Shown: positions 7,774-18,607 of the stretch, in pieces
Layout: the number at the start of each line of letters is the position of its first letter
Numbering within the stretch: position 1 is the stretch's first letter
DNA from: Heterobasidion occidentale
Lineage: Eukaryota > Basidiomycota > Agaricomycetes > Russulales > Bondarzewiaceae
Assembly (NCBI GenBank): GCA_039111635.1
Contig: JBCAQO010000083.1
Coordinates: forward strand, 1-37,512
Reading direction: 5' to 3'
Length of the DNA stretch: 37,512 nucleotides
Program-made: the position numbers and the translations under genes
Notes under the pieces: generated by a model
Seen by the model: only the letters and a program-made list of their open reading frames with translations
Told to the model about the DNA's origin: nothing
The model's database searches: none

Positions 7774-9061
7774 TTACAAGTGAGGCCCGTTTTAAAGAAC
7801 TATTTTTGATCATCGACTGACTCATACAAATGCTTGAATAGAGATATTTTTGCTTAGACCACTTTTGCCTAGACCACCCTGAGAAGCCGATGGCTGGGAG
7901 TCGGGGGAGGGTAATGCAGCGTTGAACCCTAGACGTGGCAACTGCTACTCTTCTCCGTTATCCGAGGAGCTTTGACCTGCCATGTGAGTAGAGTTTTCAA
8001 TTGTAAACAGCTTCACTGCTCAACCCGCTGACAAGACATAGCGACAAACCTTGTTGTCTACGCCGTCAGACTCTATAGTGATTCAGACTGCTTGTCATGA
8101 AGGGCCGCTAGATTCTTCAAGATCCATACACGACCCTTCCAAGAACGGAGCATATTCCGTTGATATAATCCAACCCCTTTGCGATGGCATGTCTACATAC
8201 TTGCGTCCAAGGATCGCGATGACTGAGGACTCGGTCGTCAGTGTAAGAGTGGCAGATTTTATTCAGCAGGCCCCGCACATGGCATGGAAATGACGTGTAA
8301 ATGGCAACACACGTTACTACAGTGACTACAGTGACTACTTCCCTACTACTCTTTCGATGATTGTCATGGATCCCCGCCTTGCAATTGACTCATTTGCCGT
8401 GCCAATGCTCTGGGAAGTTCCAAAAACAATGATCATTGCAGTGCTTGGTGCGTACATGCTGTATGTTTACTTCATCCTCACGACCGATGGGCCACTACTG
8501 ATATCCAGGTGCCATACAATGGTGGCATGATGAATTGCCGAATGTCTGTGATTTGGCGGTGTGCAAGTGATGTTATTGTGATCCCACACGGGTACGCGAA
8601 ACTCGGAAGGTATATGGAACATAAGCCTCCTCGCTTTCGTTGAGGGGTCCGATGTCACCTCAGTCATGTGAACGAGTGATTGACAAAATGTAAGTGTGGA
8701 GACGAGCGAGTAGAACTCTATACTCTGAGGCAATGGTCCCGGTGAATATCTTGACTCTACGCAATGATAACACAGGTACTCATGTGCTCAGACTCACAAT
8801 TAGGCTCCCGCTTTTCGCCAACCTTGACAATTCGTCTGCTCCCTGGTGGGGAACGAACTGAATTGTTTATTGATGCTCACTCGACGCAGGCCTGCTGCAT
8901 GGTAAATATAAATTGTCGTATCTTCGCATTCCATTCCGGTATTCAGGATGTGATAGAAGTCAGACACGGAAAGCTCACGGTACCGCCTTCTTACACCGTT
9001 TTCCATCCAGCACGGACAATAATGCAGGTATGAGTGCATTCATATTGTTCACCGACAACAG
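7774..9061. other. Intergenic stretch without a supported gene
   Basis: Several frames of 55-90 codons are open (for example 8366-8530, with a short hydrophobic stretch MIIAVLGAYMLYVYFIL, and 8764-9033). None shows a family motif or convincing splice sites. The 8366-8530 peptide could be a membrane micro-protein, but nothing else supports it. Confidence 0.4.
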
Positions 9062-9067
9062 TATAAA
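9062..9067 (+). promoter_or_regulatory. TATA box of the galectin gene
   Basis: TATAAA lies 123 bases upstream of the galectin start codon. It is followed by CT-rich DNA (CTCCCCTTCAAGC, about 9086-9098), the usual arrangement for highly expressed fungal genes. Confidence 0.5.
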
Positions 9068-9189
9068 GAGACGAGCATTGTGAGACTCCCCTTCAAGCTA
9101 CAATCTTTCATCTCAGAACCAAGTAAGCCTCGACGAGCTCTGGCGAAGCGTACAAGTACTGAACAGCGTCCACCACAACAGACAATATC

Positions 9190-9681
9190 ATGTTTTATCT
9201 GCTCCCTGTAGGCCACGAGCACCGCGTCACGCTCAAGGATGAGCTGAAGAAGGACAGTCTCATCGTCTTTCGGTCCGACAAATATCGTTTCAAGAAGGAC
9301 TGCCATCCCGACACCGACCACAGCTGTGTCCGTCTTTACGATTGTCATGAAAACATAGTTCTGCACATCGGCTTCCGTCGCGGCCAGAACAAGATCGTAT
9401 TCAACAGCAAGACCGCCAAGGGCGCCTGGGGCGCGGAGGAGAGCTGCGCTCTCGACGGCGCGTTCAAGGGCGAGGATGTCACGATCACGGTCTATGATCA
9501 TGGCGATCACTTCCAAATCCTCTGCGACTATCGCACTGTCCACTACTACAAGAAGAAGTGCAACGAGAACATCAAGGTCATATCGTACGACGCCAACGAC
9601 GGCAATGACCCCGTGTTCTCGGGCACTCTTGCGTTGGACACTTATGCGTCTTTCGCTAAGTTTGTCCCCTGCGATGACTAG
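9190..9681 (+). CDS. Fungal galectin (CGL2-like beta-galactoside-type lectin), intronless
   Basis: The protein has 163 residues, close to the roughly 150 of mushroom galectins. It has no signal peptide, as is normal for galectins, which are exported by a non-classical route and act against animals feeding on fruiting bodies. The family signature is clear: LHIGFRRGQNKIVFNS (58-73), GAWGAEES (78-85) and VYDHGDHFQI (101-110). Sugar-contact residues typical of the fold are His59, Arg63, Asn72, Trp80 and Glu83. The Arg that follows Glu-Glu in CGL2-type lectins is Ser85 here, so the usual glycan contact is missing and specificity may differ. The N-terminus MFYLLPVGHEHRV also matches the family. Six cysteines are unusual. 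No introns are needed. The 231-codon frame on the other strand is a shadow. Confidence 0.9.
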   Translation: MFYLLPVGHEHRVTLKDELKKDSLIVFRSDKYRFKKDCHPDTDHSCVRLYDCHENIVLHIGFRRGQNKIVFNSKTAKGAWGAEESCALDGAFKGEDVTITVYDHGDHFQILCDYRTVHYYKKKCNENIKVISYDANDGNDPVFSGTLALDTYASFAKFVPCDD

Positions 9682-10128
9682 GTATGCGGCGCTGTTATTT
9701 CTGAGTAGGTCGGCTGACAGCCGTAGGATCCTAGGCATGACCAAGAGACAAGGTCAGAGAATCAGGGACAAGTCGGCGAAGAGCCCTTGAGTGTGGAGTT
9801 GTACGATATATGAGCGTCGTTGTCGAGAGGGAGGTGGAGGAGCTTGCAATGCCTTATATGCTTTGAGAAAATTTGGCCCGAGCTGTGGTGTTCAGCGCGA
9901 TTGACGCTGCTAAGCATTATTGATCACCAAAGATCATTCTGAGTTTTCTCCTTCGGTCTATCGCCTCAGTGATATGTCTCTTTCATAATCGACGCGTTGG
10001 GGTGTCCGCTTCACGAACGACATGGACAGGCCTTGATCCATAATAGGAGAATCCTCTCCTTCACACCTTCACATACTTTGCATCTCATTATGATCAAGAA
10101 AGGGTGTTGAGACCAATGCTGTAGTGAA
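9682..10128. other. Region between convergent galectin and PRXL2-like gene
   Basis: It holds the 3' flanks of both genes. No further frame or structure is supported. Confidence 0.4.
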
Positions 10129-11196
10129 TCACAAACTAAAAGTACATACAAAGACCGATATCCAAGAAGAGAACTCCACCTCAATTGTCCGTGTACCCGA
10201 CAGTTTACGGAATGCAACACCGACCTCCTTCATTAGATCTGCCACTTCAGCATCTATGACGAAAAATATCAGTAGAAAAACAAGAGACATCGACGAATAG
10301 CGCGCACGGTCCTCGGTGTGTTGCATGCGCGATGAAAAAATACATTGATTGCCTATGAAACCGTGATGATCGAATGCGGTGCCTTGTTCGCTGACAAGAC
10401 GAACCTGGTCCGAACACAAACTCGCCTCCAAGCTGAGATAGATTCCCTTGCTTGCCAATGTGCATCGGGTTCTTCAATGGTCCTCGCTAGTTGAGCCATC
10501 GATGTGAGACATTCTCTTCTTGAGCATGGTGAGAAAAATACCTTGATGCTCTTCAGGACGTTTGTAAATATACCGTCTTGGAGATAGCTGCGCTTCTCCT
10601 GACCAGCAGGTGTTTGGTTGAGGTTTTCGATTGTCATGCCGAGGGCATGGTAGAGCTTGCGCGTGGGGTCAGCATAAACGTCACCTTGAAAGCTCGTTGT
10701 TTCTAGAGATGTCCGCAAAGCCGCGTACTATGAGATCTGGAAGCGTGAGAGACACTCATAGGGATGGGCGTGCACCTTTGTAATTCTCGATGAGTTTCCA
10801 TTCGCCGCAGCCTACGACGACAATCTTAGCATCAGCATCTTTCAATGCGTCTTGACGGACACTGGCGAGCTGAGACACGTATTGCTGGCAGACGGTTAGT
10901 TGAGACATGTGTTGCACTCGAAATCGCAGGCACCTGGCAATTCTGGTGGTCAACGGCGGTTAATAGCAGTCAGAAATAAAAATCTAAGTGTATACACGAA
11001 CCCCACAGAAGAAATGTCCTATCATGAAGAGTCATTGGATGGTCTGTAGCAGCGTGAACATTTGAGCGCACTGATGAACACCACAACTGCTTTCTCGTTC
11101 TCGAAAATGGACCCAAATCGGACTTGGCGCCTTTGACATCGAATATCTCAAGTTTCGAGGCTTCCTCAATCACTTTGGCCTCAATAGAGACCCGGT
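10129..11196 (-). CDS. PRXL2 / AhpC-TSA-like (thioredoxin-fold) protein, seven exons seen, one frameshift
   Basis: Exons on the - strand are 11196-11072, 11018-11002, 10884-10776, 10702-10542, 10486-10405, 10352-10308 and 10253-10129. A first exon with the start codon should lie upstream (about 11230-11300) but I could not fix it. Recognisable parts are FGSIFENEKAVVVFI, RHFFCG, QYVSQLASVRQDALKD, AKIVVVGCGEW, GDVYADPTRKLYHALGMTIE, IGKQGNLSQLGGEFVFGPG and SSRMQHTEDHAEV. These match the AhpC/TSA antioxidant-enzyme domain (peroxiredoxin-like 2, thioredoxin superfamily). All junctions after the second exon are in phase. Two oddities stand out. In the first exon the frame of IEEASKLEIFDVKGAK must shift by one base near 11118-11128 to reach FGSIFENE. 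The second Cys of the usual CxxC is absent after splicing. It could be a young pseudogene or contain a sequence error. Confidence 0.75.
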
Positions 11197-11503
11197 CTGT
11201 TCAATTCCAGGCATGAGGGATGGTGGTGGGAAGAATGCAAGTTGCAACCGTCACTTGTCGAATGATCGTGGGGAAACAACCATAAGATGAGGTTAGGAGC
11301 TGTCAGTAGTCAAATCGTCAGCCGTCCTCGAACTTGCCTTGATCACTGACCTCACTGACCCCTATCCACATCCCATCTTCTCTGCCTCTCCCTCGTAACA
11401 TAGTACGCAACAACCAATCATTTTCTACTCGTCATCACTATATCTGCCATCAACACGATTGACTGAGGACCCTAGGTCTATCGCAAATTCCATCAGTGCT
11501 AAT

Positions 11504-12861
11504 ATGAACCCTGTTAAAGGCGGACGGGGACGCACGTCGTCACTGTCTTCCATCTTGTTAAGGCATCCTATCTACGACGGGATATACTCTCGACTCAGCC
11601 CTAGCGCTCGCATCCGCTTCGGGCGCACATGTCGCCTCGCGCGCAAGAGCGTGCAGGACTTCCACCTCAGGACGTACAACGTCAACCGCCACTTGAAGCG
11701 CTTCGTCGACGACCCCATCGCGTTCCGCAACTTGCAGGCGCGCCTCGCGATGCTCATCTCTGGCTCGAACGCGCTCCAGTTCCTGGACTCGACGTTCTAC
11801 CCCAGCTCGGATCTGGACCTCTACGTTTGGAAAGACGACATCAAAGAGGTGGGGCACTGGCTGATGGAGCACGAAGGCTACACGTTCGCGCCGAGCGTTT
11901 TCCAGAACGATGACTTTGACAAAGCCCACTGGATGCGGGCACAGTGGGGGCCGTCTGCGCTCTCCGCCGCGCTTGCGACGGCGTCGGACGTGGAGCTGGA
12001 CGAGGTGGACGAGTTTCACCACCAACACTACCGCTTCACGGCGCTTCACGGGGTATACAGCTTCGCGAAGGACGGCGGTCCCCTGAACACGATCCTGACG
12101 TTCCACAGCAGTGAGTGCTGACCCGACCCAAAGACGACGCTCTCCTCCATCTTTCGAACAGCGTGCGTCATGAACTGCATCGCGTTCGACGCGGCGTACA
12201 GTCTGTACCCGCAGGCCACGTTCGAGGAGCGCCGCTCACTGTGCATGGCCACCTTGACCGACACCGACGCCGCCGCGTTCACCAAGTACTCGCGCAGAGG
12301 CTGGCAGCTCATCTCAGCCGTCTGGCCGCACGAGCGGGACACGAACAGGGCCTCGTTTCACGTCGACGCCACGCGCTGGGTCGCGGACCGCTACTCGTGG
12401 GTCGTCCCGCTCGACACGAGCGAGCTGCAGCCGCGCCCGCGGCTGTCCTCCACGTCGGACTACTTCGCGTGGGACCCGGTCGTCTACAACAGCTGGCGGC
12501 TCGAAGTCAACCAGGATCACGCGTTCGAGATGATCGGCGGCGCCGCGATCGGTCAGTCCGTGTGCAGCTCCGTCGTGCGCTACGCGTACCTCGTCGTCGA
12601 CCCCGGCTTGGTCAAGACGATTGCCACCTTTTTGAAGACGCAGGGCAGGCTCGAGCACCTCAAGGCCGAGCGCCTGTCCGAAGACGAGCGCGGGAGGCTG
12701 TGGACGTGGTAAGTCCCACTGGCTATCGATGCGTCCGTCTGGCCTGAGCAGCCTTCTTGAGGTGGGACGCCACCGTCGCGGGCATCATCGACGCTCACCG
12801 CGCAGAAGAGAAAAAGAAGCAAGAGTTGGAAGCCTCTGGAGACCGTATGGCCGTGGACTGA
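11504..12861 (+). CDS. F-box-like plus nucleotidyltransferase-fold protein, 417 aa
   Basis: Exons are 11504-12110, 12162-12708 and 12762-12861. Both introns are short with good GTGAGT/GTAAGT donors, and all phases fit. The start is the first ATG (MNPVKGGRGR). Residues 17-54 (ILLRHPIYDGIYSRLSPSAR..., then RTCRLARKSV) look like an F-box, the helix bundle that binds Skp1 in SCF ubiquitin ligases. Residues 85-108 read ISGSNALQFLD, then SSDLDLYV. This is the Gly-Ser...Asp-x-Asp signature of the polymerase-beta nucleotidyltransferase fold, with Asp103 and Asp105 as candidate metal ligands. Many agaricomycete paralogs with LISGS...DLDLYV are known to me as unnamed proteins. The C-terminus is a charged helix (EEKKKQELEA). 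Function is not known. Activity cannot be told from two motifs. It is divergent to the PRXL2-like gene. Confidence 0.75.
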
Positions 12862-13328
12862 ATCTGACCCACGTCCAGTATGTATTGCTCGCGAGACAAA
12901 GCCTCAACATGTATGTACAATATAGTCGCACCATCACTTCGCATTTTCGCATCGGACAGATCTTTTCCTGGTACCTTGAGGCTCCAAGTTTGTCAACGAT
13001 AACTCACCGTGTATGGACTGCTCAGTCATTGATCATGTGCTCTCTATTATTCACGATATCACCTTCACCCGACCCCCCTTTGTCACAAATAGCCCAGAGA
13101 GCCATGCTATATATATTCCTATGTATCCTCGTACTTTATCAGTCCATTCCATCGAATGCATACGATAAAACAACATTCCATCAGCAGGACGAAAACACAG
13201 AGCAGAGCAAGGGAAATGCGCAGATGATGATGATGATGATAATGATGAAGATGAAGATGAGTATGAGTATGATACAGGCCATGCATAGTAGGGTATGAGG
13301 TGTACAGAACGGTGCGGCGACCGTCCCT
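12862..13328. other. Region between convergent genes, with an ATG-rich microsatellite
   Basis: Contains the 3' flanks of the F-box-like gene and of UBP2, both ending toward it. A trinucleotide tract of GAT/ATG type runs from about 13223 to 13272. The open frame over this area (12729-13298) is a shadow of the last exon plus the microsatellite. Confidence 0.5.
13223..13272 (+). repeat. GAT/GAA-type trinucleotide microsatellite
   Basis: Begins with five GAT units and decays into AATGAT, GAAGAT and GAGTAT variants. Confidence 0.8.
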
Positions 13329-16300
13329 CTAGGGTTCCTCCTCCACCAGACTCATCAGGTCGAACCGGTTCACCGTCTTGACGACGTCCGCGCCCTTCCT
13401 AACAAACACAAGCTGCACGCGCCACGATCAACAATCAACAATCAGCGATCGGCGACACCGCGCACGCCGAGCGAGCGAGCACACGCACCATGTACGGGTT
13501 AGCCGTCGAGCCCGTCGTGTCCGCCAGCACCTCCTCCTTCGCGACGACGCTCACGTCCGAGTCGTTATACTTGAACCACGCGTCCGGCTCCTCGGGCAGG
13601 TGCCGCGAGTAGAAGAAGTAGTGGCCCCACGACGGCGACGACCCGCGGTGGATGAACACCGACGTCAGCTCGTACGCCGCCGCGCGCTCGTCCGCCCAGA
13701 TCGCCTCCATCTCCGCCTTGAGCGCCGCCGCCCGCGCCCGCAAGCCCTCCAGCTCCGCGCGCAGGCCGTCCTGCTCCGCGCCCAGCGCAGTGACGAGCGC
13801 CGCGTCCGCCTCGGGCAGCACGACCGTCTCCTGTTTCTGCAGAAACTCCTGCGTGCCGCCGAGGGCCGCCCCGAACGGCGCGTGCTAGAGCCCGACACGG
13901 CCAGTCAGCGCTCGATAAATCACAGCAAAATCGGACGCGTTTACCGTTCCTGTGGTGAGTAAATGGATGCGGTCGCGGCACGCGCTGAGCGCGGCGTGGA
14001 TCGCCTTGGACCGCTCCTTCTTCTCGGGGTCTGCGCTGTCCAAGAACCGATCCATGTACACCGTCTCCCCAAACTTGACGTACGCCTGCGACTTGTACGG
14101 CTGCAGCGTCTCACGGTCGAACTGCCCCCGCTGCACAGACACCGCCGGCCGTCAGATGCGCTTCTAACATAAAAACTCCCAACGGGACGGGCCGTACCTG
14201 GAGCTGGATCTGCAACAGCGGCGGCAGATCAACGAGCGTGACCTCCATGCGCGCCGCCTTGCCCTCGAACTCGACCGCGTCGTCAAAGTAGCTGCTGAGC
14301 CCGTCGTACAAGTCATACCCCTCGTCCGACACGTTCACCGGCAGCAGCGAGAACAGCACCTCCTTCTCGTGGATCGACGCGTCCCCCGGCACGAACGACA
14401 GCCGCTGCTTGAGCGTCCCGTAGAACAGCCTGCAGAGACACAGATGTTCAACAACAACAACAACAACAAGATACGCGCGCGCAGGGGGCGCTGCTCACCG
14501 CTTCACGACGCTCGTCTTGCCCTCCTCCGCGTCGCCCAGGCCGTCAAACTTGAGCAGCGCCGTCTCGATCTGGAACATGCAGTTGTCCATGCACTCCGAC
14601 ACGTCGTGCTGCCGCCCTGTGCGCCACGCGAACATCGCGCTCGTCAGCTCCACTCCTCTCTATACGCGTGGACGTGGACGCACCGAACATCATCACCGAC
14701 TCCGACGCCGCCTTCCGCGGCGGGAGCGGCGGCGGCTGCTGTTGCTTCTGCACCGCCCGCCCCTCCGCCTCCGCCACCGTCGCGTCCAGCATCTCCGTGT
14801 CGCCGTCTGCGCCCGCACTCGCGCTCACCCGCGAAGACGACGGCGCGGCAGACGTCGACCCCGCGTCGACGTCCATCTGCGCGCCCGCGCCCTCCTGCTC
14901 CCGATCGCGATCGCGCGCGCGCTTACCAAGCACAGACGACGCAGACGACGACGCCGATGCAGGCCCCCCGGTCTCCCCGGGCGACGACGCGGCCGCCGAC
15001 GCAGGCGCGCGCGCCGACGGCGGCGCCGGCGCGTCGTCCACGAGCGTCGCCTCCGTATCGTGCGACGAGTCCGTCCCGCCCCTATCCGCGTCCACGTCTG
15101 CGTCCGCGTCCTCCTCCTCGTCCTTCGACGTGACCAGCGCGAGCTTCGCGAGCTCGATCGACGGCGTCACCGCGGGCACGTCCGCGTGCTCCAGGTCCCA
15201 AAACAGGCCCGCCAGCTGCCCGACGACTGCGAGCGGCGCGTGAATACCACGCCGATGACTACGACGACGCGGGGGGAGGTGCTCACATTTTTTAGACCTC
15301 AAAATCTCGCGCCGCGTCACCAGCCGCCCGCCGACCCGATGCCGCTTCAGATCGTCATCCGTGAGCTTATCGTCCTCGAGCGCCTTGTACTCCGCGTTAA
15401 GCAGTGTCTCCACAGCCTTGCGCAAATCCGCGATCGTGTAGAAATACTGCAGCAGCGAGTTCAAGTAACACGTGTTCCCGAGCTGGTTCAGGCCGCGCGG
15501 CCAGTCGGGTCGCGCAGGCGGCACGACATCCCCCGCTATCCACCCTTCAGTCAACCGACCGACGAAAAACCACGCCAGAGGGGAAACACTCACGATCCGT
15601 CCCCGTCTCCAAAAACCGCCTCAACCGCACGCTCTCCCGCGCCTCCGCAACCACCCCAACCGCCTCCCGCATCCTCTCCGCCTCAGCCGGCTGATCCGCC
15701 ACCCTCACCGAATAAATCGTCAACAGCATCCCGTCGTCCACCTCCCGCGGCGCCTCCAGCGTCGCGTACGCCCGCCCCGGCGTCATCGGCCCTGCTCCAC
15801 CCGCACCCGCCGCAGCCTCGCGCGCCCACACCCCCCGCAGCCCCGCGCTCCCCCGCAGCTCCGCCACCACGCGCAGCGCCTCGTCCGCCTCCGCCGCCTC
15901 CGCGCGCCCCTCCGCCCCGCGCCCCCGCGCCCGCGCCCGCGCCGCGCGCCACGCGTTCACCACAAACGCGTCCTCGACGTCGTCCCCGAGCTCGACGCCG
16001 AGCGCGCCCGCGCGCCCGAAGCCGAGCGCGGCGCGCGCCGTGCGCGCGTTGTCGTGCGTGAAGCGCAGGCGCGCGCGCTCCTCGAGCACGAGCGCCTGCA
16101 GCTCCGCGGGCGGCGCCTCGCCGAGGGTGCTCATCGTGCTGAAGATCGCGAAGAAGGCGGAGAAGTAGTCGATCGTGCGCGCGGGGTCGCACCTGCACTG
16201 CGCGAGGTACGCGAACGTCAGGAGCTCTGGGGCGGGTGGGCGGTCTGGTCAGCGGGGCCGCGAGAGGAAATAGAACAGGGAGCGGGACGCAGGGCGTACC

Positions 16301-18510
16301 CCACGAATACGTCGTCGGCGTCATGCCGAGCTGGAGCCAGGCTTCTTCCAGGCCCTCGTACCCGACGAGATTATTCGGCAACAGACCGCGGGGGACTATC
16401 AACCAAGCAAGCAAGCAACGACATCAGCAAACACAACGCCCCTCGCACGGACGGACAGACGTGAGAGGAGGACGCACTCTGGTCAGGATGCGCGCCGACG
16501 GCCGTCTGGTACATCTCGCGCGCGTTCTCGATGCGGACCCACAGCGGGTGCGGTGTATACTCCTTGAGTGACGACGCTGCAGCGCGCGCGGTCAGTCAGT
16601 TGCGCACGGCACGAGGGAGGAGGGAGAGGGGAGAGAGAGAGAGAGCGCAACCGTACCGAATCGCTTCCGGTAGTCGACCGCCCACGCGCTCAGCTCGACC
16701 CACGCGCGGAGCAGCCTCGCGCGGCTGCGCCGCCCCTGCGGCGTGGCGGGGTCGACGCTCGGCGGGTGCAGCGCGACGGTGTCGGCGTGGTCCGAGTGGT
16801 CGACGACGGCGCGCGCCTCGAACCCCAGCGCCTGGAATATCTTCTCCCTGTGCGAAGCTCAGCGTGCGGCCTCATCCGGTGCGTGCGACGAGAGGGCCAC
16901 TCACGCGGTCGGGGTCCAGCCCACCTTGGCCTGGAACGCCTTGCGGGTGACGGGCAGGACGCGGCCCTCGTTCTTCCAGAGCCTGTTCTCGACGATGCTG
17001 CGCAAACGGACGCGTCAGCGCGCGCGGCGTGGGCGTCGGCGTCGGCGTCGTCGACGGCGGTAGCAGCAGCAGCAGCGGCAGGAGCAACGTACGTCAGGAT
17101 CGTCTCCCAGGCCATCATGAGGCTGACCTCCTTCGACTTGCCGGGCGGGGGGTGCTCCGTCTTGAGCTTGACAAAGTCCTCGACGTAGCGCGCGGGGATC
17201 ACGCCCGGGACGACCTCGGACGCGACGCAGTAGAACGAGCACTGGCAGCAGACGTAGAGATCGAGCAGATCGCCCTCGTCCGCCGCGGCGTCCCCGTCCC
17301 CGTCCTCGTCCGCGTCCGCGTCGTGCTCCATCGCGGCGGTGGGCGCGCCGGCGTCGAGGGCCTGGGCGAGCGCGGCGGTGTCGATGTCGTCGCCGCGGAG
17401 GGTGAGCTTGCGGCGCTTGCGCTTGTCGAGCACGGCGGCCTCCCACTCGCTGCGGTGGAACGCGGGCGTGAGCATGCGCGCGTCGACGGCGCGCTCGTAG
17501 AGGTGGAAGTGGTGCGTGCGGTTCGTCTGGCCGAAGGGCTGGTCGCGGGGCGCGCCGAGGCAGGAGGGGGTCTTGCGGCGGCGGGCCTGGTCGGGGAGCG
17601 GCAGGTGCGCGTGGGCGTGGGCGTGGGCGGACTTGTCGGCGTGCTCGTCGTCGGTGTTGTTGTGCGGGGAGTCGTGTTTGTGGGCGCGCTTGAAGGAGCG
17701 GGCGAGGGGCGGGACGACGGAGGAGGATTTCCAGAGGAGGAGGACCCAGCCGTTGTGTCTGCGGCAGTAGTACGCGTTGGGGTGTGGCACGGCTGTGCGG
17801 ACCTCCTCCGGGGTCGGCTGCGGGGCGGTCGAGGACGCGGACGGCGAGGAGGACGACGACGACGAGGACGGGGTCAGGGACGACGCGGGGTGTGTCGGGC
17901 TCGTCGGATGGTGCGGCGGGGGCTGTTTTATGTCGGGGGGCGTGACTGTGACGGAGAAGAGGGAGTGCTCCGAGTTGTGGAGGCGGTCGGCGAGCAGGGG
18001 CGGGAGGATGCCGGGGCCGGGGCGGCGGTGCTTGCGGCGGGTGGCGGGGTCCCACCAGTTCGCCTCCTCGTCCTCGTCGCGGCCATCGATCTCTATCTTT
18101 GCGGCCGTCGCGGCAGGCCACGGGCCCGGGGAGTAGTCCGTCCACTGCTCCACGGACGGGGTCCACGAGGCGGCGGCGGCGGCGGGGCCGGAGCCCCACT
18201 GAGCGGGGGTGTCGTCGGACGGGAAGGGGGCGGGGAGGGTGAGATCGTCGGAGAGGCCCGGGATGAGGTCATCGTCGGGGACGAGCTCGGGCTCGCGGAA
18301 GGGGGAGGAGGAGTGTTTGTTTTGGGAGGACTCGGGGGTGAAGTAGAAGCTGGTGGTGGAGGAGCCGAAAGCGGGGGGGCGGGACGGCAGGGGCGGCGGG
18401 CGCTGGGTGGGCTGGCCGCCGTAGAAGGAGGCAGGGTGGATGGGCTTGTCTGCTACGGTCGATTTGGACGCGGAGCCCGTGGCCTTGTTGGAGGGGACGG
18501 TGTGGTCCAT
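13329..18510 (-). CDS. ubp2: UBP2-type ubiquitin carboxyl-terminal hydrolase, 13 exons, 1445 aa
   Basis: Exons (- strand): 18510-17093, 16997-16905, 16847-16657, 16576-16478, 16395-16300, 16226-15594, 15535-15287, 15226-14684, 14616-14499, 14429-14198, 14130-13945, 13884-13489 and 13412-13329. All twelve introns are GT-AG and in phase, total 4338 nt. It is a USP-family cysteine protease that removes ubiquitin chains. The Cys box is GLNQLGNTCYLNSLLQYF with catalytic Cys866. The His box is WGHYFFYSRHLPE with His1374, followed by WFKYNDSD with the Asn/Asp at 1393-1394, and NPYMLVFVRK ends the fold. The roughly 840-residue N-terminal extension and the layout match yeast Ubp2, which opposes the Rsp5 ligase, and USP25/28. 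Exon 8 inserts about 160 acidic, Ser/Ala-rich residues with an NLS-like GKRARDRDRE between the Cys and His boxes. A coiled coil (QDGLRAELEGLRARAAALKA) precedes the His box. The first exon is low-complexity (Pro, Ser, Asp). Confidence 0.93.
14449..14469 (+). repeat. CAA microsatellite inside a UBP2 intron
   Basis: About seven CAA units lie in the intron between exons 9 and 10. On the coding strand this is a TTG tract that serves as part of the polypyrimidine region before the acceptor. Confidence 0.7.
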
Positions 18511-18538
18511 CGAGTGCGGTTGGTAATAAACCTATAAC

Positions 18539-18607
18539 CTGTACTGGGAAGATGGGATCGTCGGGTCCGAGGACACTCAGATGGCTGCGAGATAGCAGGA
18601 CGCTTAC
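18539..18607 (-). other. Probable 5'-UTR intron of UBP2
   Basis: On the - strand GTAAGCG (donor at 18607) and GTACAG (acceptor at 18539) bracket 69 nt that end 28 bases before the UBP2 start codon. Joining the flanks does not extend the reading frame, so this would be a leader intron. Confidence 0.5.

Noticed and set aside
9049..9744. 231-codon frame on the - strand
   Set aside because: Exactly antisense to the galectin gene, whose family motifs on the + strand are unambiguous.
11459..11503. Upstream extension of the F-box-like protein
   Set aside because: This extension would begin with TTG, not ATG. The first ATG in frame is at 11504.
14517..16061. 514-codon open frame on the + strand
   Set aside because: It lies antisense to UBP2 exons 6-9 and is open because of GC-rich third positions. 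It is a string of Arg/Pro/Ala without domains.
15594..16226. UBP2 exon 6 as a separate low-complexity gene
   Set aside because: Its borders are in phase with the neighbouring exons, so it belongs to the same protein.
17029..18537. 502-codon open frame on the + strand, Gly/Val/Arg-rich
   Set aside because: Shadow of UBP2 exon 1 on the opposite strand; low complexity, no motif.
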